NCBI RefSeq assembly: GCF_001625305.1
Contig: NW_017803977.1
Span: forward strand, 1 to 64,000
DNA: 64,000 bases
Source: Branchiostoma belcheri
Taxonomy: Eukaryota > Chordata > Leptocardii > Amphioxiformes > Branchiostomatidae
Reading direction: 5' to 3'
Shown: positions 13,201 to 25,200 of the stretch, piece by piece
Numbering within the stretch: the first letter of the stretch is position 1
How the letters are laid out: each line of letters begins with the position of its first letter
Made by a program: the position numbers and the translations under genes
The notes under the pieces: model-generated
Told to the model about the DNA's origin: nothing
Databases searched by the model: none
Seen by the model: the letters and a program-made list of their open reading frames with translations, nothing else

Positions 13201-16200
13201 AAGGCGCTTTACATGTGGTTAACCCCGAAGTCGGTTTCAAGTGGCTCCATCTGAACGCTCCAAATCAAATTAAAAGCGCCTCGATCCCAAGCCACTTCTA
13301 GACGTGGTTTCGAATAGGTTTTCCCGCATCGCGATTTGCGTCTGAACACAATGCGTCTGAACGCAATGTAACTTCGGCTGGTCATGGATTACTTGGTGAT
13401 ATTTCTTTATTTATATGCAATACCAACTTTTACGTGGCAGCAACTTAAAGAGCAGTAATGGTCAAATAATGTGTCCGTTCTATCTAGGACGAGCTTCACC
13501 GCCTCTGGCGGGACCACGTCGGCATTCGGCCGAGATACGCTGGGAGGGGGGCATCAGCAAGCAGGTCATTGACCTCTGACATTAATAACACGCCACCTTG
13601 CGTGTTATCATCAAACAGAAATAAATGTAGCTCAAGCGAATTGTGATCGGACACGGTTTCAAAGGAGTGTGTGGCACGTGGACCAGATGTGAGGAATGTG
13701 AGTTACCCGAATAGCGGTTTGGGGGACTTCACATAAACACGGCCAAAGAGCAAAGTTAAATGCAATTTGCATACCTTGTTACACCTGGTGTCGTTGCAGG
13801 GCAGCTGTAAATCTGGATAACCGTCTTGATCTCCATCAACTCCACATGTAAGTCCGTCCTGGGACCCCGCCCAGCCAACATCACACTATGCAGTGAAAAT
13901 GTTTAATATCTTTAGATAACATAATTTTTCATTATTTTCCTCAATTACGGAAAATAAGCTCCTGTATGAACGCCACATGATTTAATGTAACAATGCGTCA
14001 ACAGAATAGTCATCTGTTGCGTATTTGCCAAAAAAAATGCTATTTTTTTTCAATTGAACAAATTATTAAAAATGAAAAAAATTACTATCTCTTACTTTAT
14101 AGAAAGATTTATAGATGAATATAAAAATGAGATACGGGAAGTCTTACCTTGCACATCAGTTGTCCATTGACGTGGGTACAGCTGGAGCACAGATCGTCCT
14201 TGCCGAAGCAAACTAAATGATTTTTGTAAACTTGTTTTAGTGTGGCGTTTGACTATGAAAGAAAATGAAATAAAAGCAACTGTTACAATAAAAGCTCCGT
14301 TAGAGCGGCATGTTACATGTTACTATAATAACTACCTGACATGCATTGAGCCTCCTCCTTTGCTCCAGGAAACACGGACCAGGTGTTGTGAGGACATTGT
14401 TTACAGTCCGTGTGTACCGGCTGGTCCTGGTACTCACCAACAGGGCAGTACTCACAGGTGTCCGTAGTCAGGTCATGGAACGTGCCGGGGGGACAGTCAA
14501 CTGAGTATACGTTTTTGTACAGGTTTGAAAATGAGACTTTTTTTATCATATATAATAACCTAACAAAATTATTTTCAAAGTTGGTAAATTACATCATGGA
14601 AAAGTTTTTTTTTACTTAAAAGGCGAGACTCTCCCGGGAACTGTTGACTGATTTAATCTTTTTCAGTTATCTATACAATCTCTCAGGACACGCGACTTCA
14701 TGCTCTTGTGGAGATAACTCGAGATGCTTTGGAAAAATCTCAAGATACCTTGAAAACATTTGGAAAGATCTTGAGACCTTTTGTTTTCATCTCAAGATTT
14801 TCTGAAAGATCTGGAGATTGTCGTGAAAAATCTCAAGATTGTCTTATAAGATCTCAAGATTTCGTCTAAAATATTGAGATCTTTAGAATTAATCTTGAGA
14901 TTTTTCAATTTTTAACGAAGCGTGAAGACCCCCACTGGGGGTCATTATAATCCGCTATGTAACAGAGAAGTTTGTGACAAAAGATTGGATATGTACCTCT
15001 AAGCTGTAAATAGTCAGAGGCATTAGTCCAAAGTGCTCTGCTCATTCCAATAATAATCTGCTCGGTGTTTATAGCACTTCCTCATAAATTATGCAAATGA
15101 GGTCATGATTTGAATAAATTTTGTTTATTAATGTTCGCCTCCACTTTCAAATGTGGCAAGTATGGAATTACCAGCAGTTACAACTATGAAATTATAAAAA
15201 ATTCTCATTAATTATGCAAATTAGGTAATCATTTAAAAAATCTATATCCTCAGATTTTTTTTTTCTCAATTACATGTCACAAGTGTTTCATTGTCCTATT
15301 ATCGAAAAAAAGCAGATTTATAGAATTTCCTCATTATTTATGCAAATTAGATCCTGATCTGCACAATTGTCATTTGGTTATGTCAAGCATCACTTTAGCT
15401 ACCTACATACCAAAAAATCACGACAAGCCGTCAACCGATTCTTGAGTTATACTCCTTCGAAAATTTTTAAAAAATGGTCTTGCAGTTCCAGAACAAGCCG
15501 CTAGGGGGCCCAAACTCATGTGAATTCTTCCCTACCCCAAGAGCTCACTCACTCACTCAGTCCCCTCCGAGCCTGGTGGCGCATGGGGCTCCAAGTAGCT
15601 TCTCCATCTAGCCACCTTCACCGCTTCGTCCATCGAGAACCCGTGTCTTCTCACCTCCTTTTCTACCGTTCTTCTCCATGTCACCCTAGGACGACCTCTC
15701 TCTCTTCTGCCCTGCGGCGTCCACCTCAATGCTACTCTTGTCATATCAGTTGCTGCTTTGCGAAGAACATGGGAACGACCAAACTTCGTGACCCTAGCAT
15801 GTCTAGATCGCGAGATATCAAAACCGGAAGTTCTGCTGCAGTACCAACAAAAGCCGCCAGGGGGCCCAGAATCTAATCATTTCTAGGTCTCATTAAGACC
15901 TACCCACCTACCAAGTTTCATGACAATGCATATTAAGCTTCTTGAGTTATGCTGTTCACAGACAGACAAACAGACAAACGGACAGACGGACAAATGCTAC
16001 TGAAAACATTAACCTTCGAGGCGAAGGTAATTAACTTTTCAGCAGTCTTTGTGAACATTATGCATATATCTGCATGCATACTTTCCGCCGGTTTGGAATC
16101 TCAGATCTCTTGTTTTTTTTCTCTACCCAGCACCGTGCAGCGAAGATTACGACCCTCCCCTGAACGGTGGCAAAGCCTGTTCAGTGACAGATGACGCGAC

Positions 16201-19200
16201 AGGAGCCATGTTCTGTACTGTCTACTGTCCGGACAACAAGGAGTTTGCTATACCACCTGCACAAGTGTACACATGCCGGGCTGATGGAAGTTGGTTCGCT
16301 GACTCTCATCCTGTGGTTGGTCAGAATAGTCCCTGGCCAGACTGCACAGGTATGGTTTTACTGGGATGATTGATTAAGGGTTAATTTTTTTATTTTTATT
16401 TATTTAATCTTCAGACAGCTGGGTGGCCCATTCAATTTTGTCAAATTGATTTTCAATGGGGCCCAGCACAGATACAGTAAAATCATCAATATAACAGAGG
16501 AAATAACTTAACCCTAAACAGTACACCTGGGGTCCGCGCGGACCTCAGCACTATATATTCTGTAATATCTTTTNNNNNNNNNNNNNNNNNNNNTAAAAGC
16601 AACTGTTACAATAAAAGCTCCGTTAGAGCGGCATGTTACATGTTACTATAATAACTACCTGACATGCATTGAGCCTCCTCCTTTGCTCCAGGAAACACGG
16701 ACCAGGTGTTGTGAGGACATTGTTTACAGTCCGTGTGTACCGGCTGGTCCTGGTACTCACCAACAGGGCAGTACTCACAGGTGTCCGTAGTCAGGTCATG
16801 GAACGTGCCGGGGGGACAGTCAACTGAGTATACGTTTTTGTACAGGTTTGAAAATGAGACTTTTTTTATCATATATAATAACCTAACAAAATTATTTTCA
16901 AAGTTGGTAAATTACATCATGGAAAAGTTTTTTTTTTACTTAAAAGGCGAGACTCTCCCGGGAACTGTTGACTGATTTAATCTTTTTCAGTTATCTATAC
17001 AATCTCTCAGGACACGCGACTTCATGCTCTTGTGATGTCAGTAATCAACAGATCAACGTATTGATGGAAATCGATATGACCCATTCTGGTTAAAAAAAAT
17101 GCTTGTTGCGATGTACACCTCTATCAAAGTAGTGGTGTTTTTTTATACAGAATCGTAATCTACGTCGATGAAGGTTAGACATCCAGGTAATACGATACGC
17201 CAAAAAAACCGTAACTCAAACAACTGGAAGAAACGGTTTTTAGAATTTTAGAAACGGTCAGACGTTTCAGCTAGTATCCACTAGCTTTCGTCAGTGACTG
17301 AGAGACCAGAGGGGAAATGCAGGTTTGTAAGCACAAACTATTGATTGATATGCAAATAAAGTGATCGAAGGCAATTTTTTGGAAGTCGAATAGGTAACAA
17401 AAGTCAGGCAAGTCAAGACAAGATAAAGCAAATTAGTCAGAAAGGTCCTGTTATACAGAAAGTTAAACAAGGTCAACATTACTATTCCGTATGTCCAAGG
17501 AGTAACTGAGAAACTTCCAAAACTTCAACATAGCTATCAACTTAAAGAGGTGTAAAAGAGGCAATAAATGAAAGAATGTATAACCCCACCCTCAACAGGG
17601 AAGGGGGGCTACGGGTGGATCTCTCCTGCACTTGAAATTTGGCACTCCCAGCCCCGAGGACAGACAACACTTATTATATAATAAGCTTCTGTTCTGTATA
17701 ACAGGAGCTTTCTGATTAATTTGCTGTATCTTGTCTTGACTTGTCTGAATTTTGTTCCCTATTCGACTTCCAAAAATTGTATTCACTTTATTTGCATATC
17801 AATCAATAGTTTGTGCTTGTAAACCTGCATTTCCCCTCTGGTCTCTCAGTCACTGACAAAAGCTAGTGGATACTAGCCGAAACGTCTAACCGTTTCCAAA
17901 ATCATATCCAGTTGCTTGAGTAACTGCTTTTTGGCGAATAGTAATCTACCTCTGACGAAACTGTATGGAACCCAATATGGGTATGAAGACTAAAATCATG
18001 GTTTTCCGTGTTCTATTAGATAACCCACTTTTTAACGAACTTTCATTTTTTTGTCTGATATACAATTCCGTCAGGGACCGATACCAATAGACGTTTAATC
18101 TGGTATATGGCACGGCACTTCTCTTTTTGTAGTTTTTTTTGTGGTGTTTTATGGTGTAAAAGTTATTGATATTGTCAAAAGTCTAACTCACGACAATACG
18201 CCTCGAAGCTGTCTTGAAAACTCAGTTGCCCCTGGGTGCAGTTGAGGTCGAACTCCGCAAACCCGATGTCAAATGTGTCGGCCGAGGCCTGTTGTCCGTT
18301 GATGTTCAAGTAAAATTGCTGGTTTCCAACTTTTTCATCGATATCAAAATAAATATCGTCGAGAGCAAATACTAGATTAGATTGCTCAGTCTGTGTAACA
18401 TCCGGTTGCAGAGAGCTGCTGGCAACTACCTTGAACCTTACCATGAAGCCGTTTGCAGATCTATAAGGTTTTGAGACGAAGTTCCGCCCTCTAATTCCAT
18501 CGGTTTGTTTTGATGTCCCTCCACATTCCACTTCAACGTTCTGAAGCTCGATAGTGATAGAGCCACCAGGTTGAAAGGACGGCAGCTGACTGAAGAGCTG
18601 TTGGAAGTTGGAGATGATTTCACCCATACTGGTCAGACAGTCAGTGTTGGAGAAGTAATGGACTGATCCTAACATGTGGGGGCGTCCTGGACGATACCTT
18701 CCTGTGGTAATATAAAGCAACATCAACTTTGCCCTACTTTGCCTTCAAATATCAAATTAGAATTCGAAAACGTGCTTAATATGTTATTGAGAGTTTAAAG
18801 TTTGTGGTCTCCCCAAACATCTATAACACATGTTGCAGTTACTTTAGTCAAATGAATATTATACCACAGTAAATGACAAACTATGATGACAGTGTGATAC
18901 AATGTAGCTGAAATATTTTAAGCCTATAGACTGAAATAATATTGTTTGTTGCAATGCGTCATTCCCATAATCTTTCAAAATACAAAATGAAACAACTTTT
19001 TTGTGAACAAATAAGGACACACTTGATGTAAGAATCGGTAAAATCCGCCCAACAAAAACAAAACATTAATCTAATCAAAAACATTTAGAAAACTAGAGTT
19101 CGGCGATCTTATACCTCCATGACTTGTTTACTGCTTTCGTAAATCGTATGCATAGTGATGACCACCTGTGCATGGCTTACATTTACAATCCTGCTCATTA

Positions 19201-22200
19201 GCAAAATTTGTAGACAAATTATTCACATAGCCCCTACCTAGTTACATGCAACACACGGGTGAAATCCTTATCATTTGTCAGGGACAACATATGATATCAA
19301 TATTGTTGGTTATATGCAAGCACGACCTCTGACATACTTTATATGAGAGATCCTTTTTCCCACGTACAATCAGGGAATAGCTTGCCGGCTGACACTGCCC
19401 TTAGTAACAACTTAGAGGGCTTCAAGACCAAATTGTAACCCCCTGAAACCTCCACTTTCTCAGTACATTTAACCCTCCCCCCCCCCTTCGCGCAGTTTAC
19501 CCGACACGGCGACATAATCTTCGGAAAGTCGAAGGCGGTCGCCCATGGAAAGAAGATACCTTTGCCAAACTGACTAAGTATACATTTTTTACTGCGAATA
19601 TGCAAATCATAAGAGCCTATTTATTTCACTCCATACTATAGTATGAAGTGAAATACTGTCTTTCCTCGTGTTTCTTCTTCTCCTTCTCCTCCTCCTCCTG
19701 CCATTTCTTTAAATTGATTCAACTTCTTCATTTTTGGGAAAAATAAAATGAAATTAAGGCATGAAGGTAGAGTGGTAAAATACCCCAAAGCGTTTTTCAA
19801 TTTTTTGTGATACATGCATATGCTTTTAGAATGCTTTTATTTGAGCTTTTTGGCTGCCTTATAGAAAATGAACTATATAGCAGTGTGTTACTATATTTCG
19901 GCATGAGTCAGAATGGCATGTAGGGCAAGCAACCAATAGGCATGCAGCATTCCTCTATTCTTCTTACTGATTGGCTGTTGGATATGATTGGATTAACTCA
20001 AGTCTTTCAGGAGAGTTCTTTCAGGTAGGTTCAGCACAGGCAGCACGTCGGCAGAACATACTGCGCCTGCGCAGAACCCTGTATTTTCACGGTTTTCGAT
20101 GGATTTTTCGTCAACGTTGCATTAGAATTTTGCCAGTTGCAGAGGATATCTTTTCCGACATAACATTTGGAAACTGCGAGATTTCGCGAGATTTCGGTCG
20201 TTAATGAGCAGCCTTTGTATTTTGAGATTTACATGACACTTATTCCATCTCATTTTCATTATTTGTTGACAATTTGTGGACAATAGGGGGGTTAATGGCG
20301 CGGCGGGTCCACGCGGTCTAGGCCGTGGGCGAAGATGTTTACTATTTGATACTTTGATATTTGATACCGATTCGTGTGATTCCAATAAACATTTTACCTA
20401 ACTACGAACTAGCTGGAATAATGATAGATGCATGGATGCCTGTATATGATTGAACAAACAAAAATCTGACGCTAAAACTGCCAGACATTTTGCTCTTCTC
20501 TGTTGGAACAACGCAAGCGGGAGGTCAATGACCTACACCCCGCGAGTAGACAATATTACAAACGCGATTAAACACGTAATGTGTATCGTCTGCGCGCGCG
20601 CGCCACGGTATCAACAATTTTCCACAATCTTTACCGACTATAAAATACAACTAGTATTATCTACTAGTAGGTACTGTTATCGATTTCCGAAGAATCACCA
20701 AAATTGAAGAGAGTACAGATTTAGGCGTTCGTTTGTTGTTGCTGAGAACATCGCAAAACGGCTTCGTGGCAAATTTTCCTGAAGTGAGGGTCAAGGGCTT
20801 GCATGCCGGACATTTTCAAAGATTGGACAGGGCGGAGCTGTAATATCAGAGGAGACGGCGGGTTCTGCTAGCTGGGTTGATAGTTACGTTACATCAAGGA
20901 GGTTCAAAAGCGAACCTGATAAAGAAGGAAATCCAGTTACTAGTAGTTGATAGTCTTGGTGCCTTACTTGAAGCGATCGATACCGCCATTTTGTTTCAGA
21001 AGTACATTATATGCCATACAAGGCAGTGCGTAATTGAATTACACCTAGTTAGCTCGACCGTTTGGTAACGCACAGGGCGGCATGCGCAATTCCAGGCATT
21101 CCAGGCAGTTCGAATCCCGGGGTCGGATATTTTTTAACCATTTTAACATTTTTAACATTTTTTTTATTATTCTTAGCATTTTTAACATTTTTTTTTATTT
21201 TTAACATTGTTAACATTTTTTTTTTAATTTTTAACATTTTTAACATTTTTTTTAATTTTTAACATTTTTAACAATTTTAACCATTTTAACATTCTAACAA
21301 TTTTAACATTTAATTTTAACATTTTCTTTTTAAAATCCGTTGTTTTGCTTTTAACATTAAAAAACTGATTGTTCTTACTTAAGAATGTCAATAACTTAGA
21401 ATGTTAGTCTTTTGTATTTTTCCAGCATACAAACCAAAATCACTTTTCGGTCAAGAGAGAAGGATTACGGCACTGTGCCAGTGTGAAGAATCTACAGAGG
21501 TATTACCAGTCACTAGTAGCAAGGGATAGACCACATTGAATGATGATGATGAGGATGAATCATATGGAGTACTATCATAGCTTAGTACAGAAATTCTACT
21601 GCTTTACTTTACTTTACTTTCTTTCACTCTGTACATGCAATTAGCTCCCGGCATGATTTTAAAAATAAAGGTTATGATAATCCTTGTATATATAAAGCTT
21701 ATTCAATGTATAGTTTCATAGTTTACGTGATTGTAAATAAGGCCATGTTGATTTGATTATATGGATGACATCTGTGCGCGCATCGGTTTTCGTTCATTTC
21801 CAAACTAAGTTTATGACAATCATACAAAACATCTGTAAACTAAGCAAACATACTCTGTAAAGTTATTACTGTCAGTAATTCCCGATTTTTTTTCACTGTA
21901 CGGCAACGCAAGCGGGAGGTCAATGTTCGCGGTTTTCACTGTCACTTCTGTACCGTGAACTTATCATTACAGTTAGGAATTAATTCCGGGACTTTCTTTT
22001 TCCTGCAACTGTCACCACCGTAAATATATAGTTCCGTAAACATGTCCATTTTTCTCAGACCGTGAAAATTTTGCTACCGTTAGTACTAGTAGAAGTTAGA
22101 TCCTGATTAGATCCTGATTTGCATAATGATCATTTGATTATGTCAAGCATTACTTAAGCTATCTACGTACCAAAAATCACGACGATCCGTCAAACGGTTG

Positions 22201-25200
22201 TTTAGTTATCCTCTCTTTCAAACAAACCATCCTGCAGTTCTAGAACAAGCCGCTAGGGAGCCTAAACTTACGTGACTTCTTCCCGAGGACAAGAGCTACA
22301 TACCATCCAAAACCCATGACGCTAGCATGTCCAGATCGCGAGATATCAAAACCGGAAGTTGCGCTGCAGTACAAGGGGAAGCCACTAGGGGGCCAAAATC
22401 TAATCATTTCCAGGTTTCGCCACACCCTACCGATACACTAAGTATGAAACCAATCCATCCAGCCGTTCTTGAGTTATTTTGTTGACTAACAGACAGACTG
22501 ACACGCGCAACTGAAAATATACCCCCTATGACATGTCATGGAGGTAAAAAAAATTGCTTTTACACGGCAAGAAAATAATTTGTATCTTTTACGAATCTTA
22601 GTCTAAAATGTGGGTAGTCATCCCAGTAAAACCATACCTGTGCAGTCTGGCCAGGGACTATTCTGACCAACCACAGGATGAGAGTCAGCGAACCAGCCCC
22701 CATCAGCCCGGCACGTGTAGACATCGGCAGGTCTTACTGCGAACTCCTTGTCGTCCCGACAGTACACAGTACAGAACATGGCTCCTGTCGTGTCATCCGT
22801 CACTGAGCAGGCTTTACCGCCGTTCAGGGGAGGGTCGTAATCTTCACTGCACGGTGCTAGATGGACAATAAATGCGGGAGTCAACTTTAAAATTAAATGT
22901 TTAGTGCAAGGTTACTGCAGCTTCAGCAAACCGACAGACTTACCAGTTATTAGAACTATTTGCCGCTAGTGATTTTCAGGGAATTTGTTATAATTACTCA
23001 TAATCTGACGCGTCCATGCTAATAGTGTCGAATGAAATTCAATATTCTCTTATAAGTAAGAAAAATATAGAACACATTAGATTAGATAATCCTGCGGGAC
23101 CCATATATATATGGGTTGCACATACAGTACCATCTATTTAGTGTCCTGTATAATGTACAATTTGGGGGTACTTCTCGTGCAACGCATCACACCGCAGCGA
23201 AACGTAACGAATGTGGAAGTAACTACGCCACCGCGAGGCAAAAAAAGTAAAGGGTCTGTGACTTGATTAAGATATGAAATTATTTGAAAATATTGTGCAA
23301 TAATTGCCAGCAGGACAAGGGTTAAGAGACAAACATAATCTGCGTCCAAGATATACTTTTTTTTGCACTAGCATAAAGTAAAAAAGGCAACCTATCTGAA
23401 ACATTTATCTTTAACATATATCTGTTTAAGATATGGACAGTTTGTAAGCTATTATCATACAGTTTGGCGGTGTGGACATAGGGAGTAAATTAGATATTTT
23501 ACAATAGTGAAAAAGTGTTTAATACCTGTTTGGCATCTTTCTCCCTTGAATCCAGGTAAGCACAGACAGGAGAATGTGTTGTTACCATCAACACATGTGC
23601 CACCGTTGTCACATGCTCCCGGGACACAGTTGTCAGCATCTATTGTTAACGTAGAATGTTTATATTGTGACTGGCTCATAAAAGAGAAACATTTTCACTC
23701 TGGTAGTTTATTTTATCAACAGGAATCTAAAATAAAACCTACCCGAGCATGATGTCCCATCTTCATTAAGAGAGAACCCGTAATAACATCCACAAGAGAA
23801 CCCTCCGATGGTGTTCATACAGACTTGTTGACAGTCATGAATGTCTTGGTCACACTCGTTTACATCTGAAGAAAAAAATAATCATTTAGTGTATCCTCTA
23901 AAATAAATGCGTGGTGGCTTGGCTGTGTGTGAGAAAATTCAATGACAAAATTGCCCTGTTGCAGACATACGAAATGTGCAATATCATAAAATATCACCTG
24001 AGCAGGTCTTTCCATCAGCGTTCAGTAGAAACCCACCGTCACAGCCACATGTGAAGCCACCAACAATGTTCAGACACGTTTGCTCACAGTCATGTTGGGC
24101 TTCATCACACTCGTTTATATCTGAAAGAAGACAAATCTAGTAATCTTATCAGACATCATCTTCTAGCCTATGTCTTTTTTCACACCATCTAAAGGTCGAT
24201 GATGCAAGAATAATTCTCTCTACTATACTAGTCATATTGGCGTTAACATATGAACATAGATAACACACCGACCTTCCTGGCAGTTGACGCCACTCCATCC
24301 AGGTCGACAGTCACAGCGGTAGGCGTTGATGAGGTTTCGACAGGTTCCGCCGTTACGACAAGGCGAGCTGGAACACTCGTCGATATCTAACACACAAAAG
24401 CAAGACATTTGTTTTAGTTGGGCCCATAAATTAGTCACTACCTTCTATGCAAAAATAAAGACCTCTCCGCATTCCATGTCTATTTTTTGACTAAGTGACA
24501 GCCACGAGTCACAAATATTGATTTTTTTGGTATTTGCCCGATTGCTAATTCCTTTTACACAGTCAAATATACGAGTGCAGTACATTACAGTTATAGGGAA
24601 CAGACAAAACCTATACTTGTACTGCTATTATGATGTTTTACGTCCTCTTTGAAGGCAGTGGATAATTAATAATTCCACGTTCTGCATAATGAGTGGGTTT
24701 TAAATTTTAGGCGTATAAATAATCACTTTATCGCTGCAACAATGGTGATAGAAAATAGACAATACTAAACCAGACATGAATTCATGAAATCAGGAATGTG
24801 AGAGTTATTTGTATAAGAGCCTGCATTATCCGACCACCCAAATGTACATGCATCACATGTATGATTTTATACTCTTTGACATTCTTGTGCCTGCATGGTT
24901 TCCTATATTGGAATGTTTTGAAATGTCTTAATGTAAAAAAAATCGTTTAGATTATCAAACTGTGCGCAGAATTTTTACAAACCATAATTTGAACTGAAAA
25001 AGCTGTTTCTGTTAAATAAGCATATGTTCCAATGAACACGCATTGAAAAAACAAGTAGGTTAGTGAAATGTATAAAATATATGTAAAATATCAAGAAATA
25101 TTTGTACGTAATTTGCTAGGGTCCGTTTGGCCCCAACTAGACTACGCATAAACTTTGCAATGTAACTTTACCGCAAAGGGGTGGACATTTAAACTTGAAA

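Noticed and set aside
21049-21262. Leu/Phe-rich and Lys/Asn-rich frames at 21.05-21.26 kb
   Set aside because: Products of the (ATTTTTAACA)n run in repeat family X, with no conserved motif.
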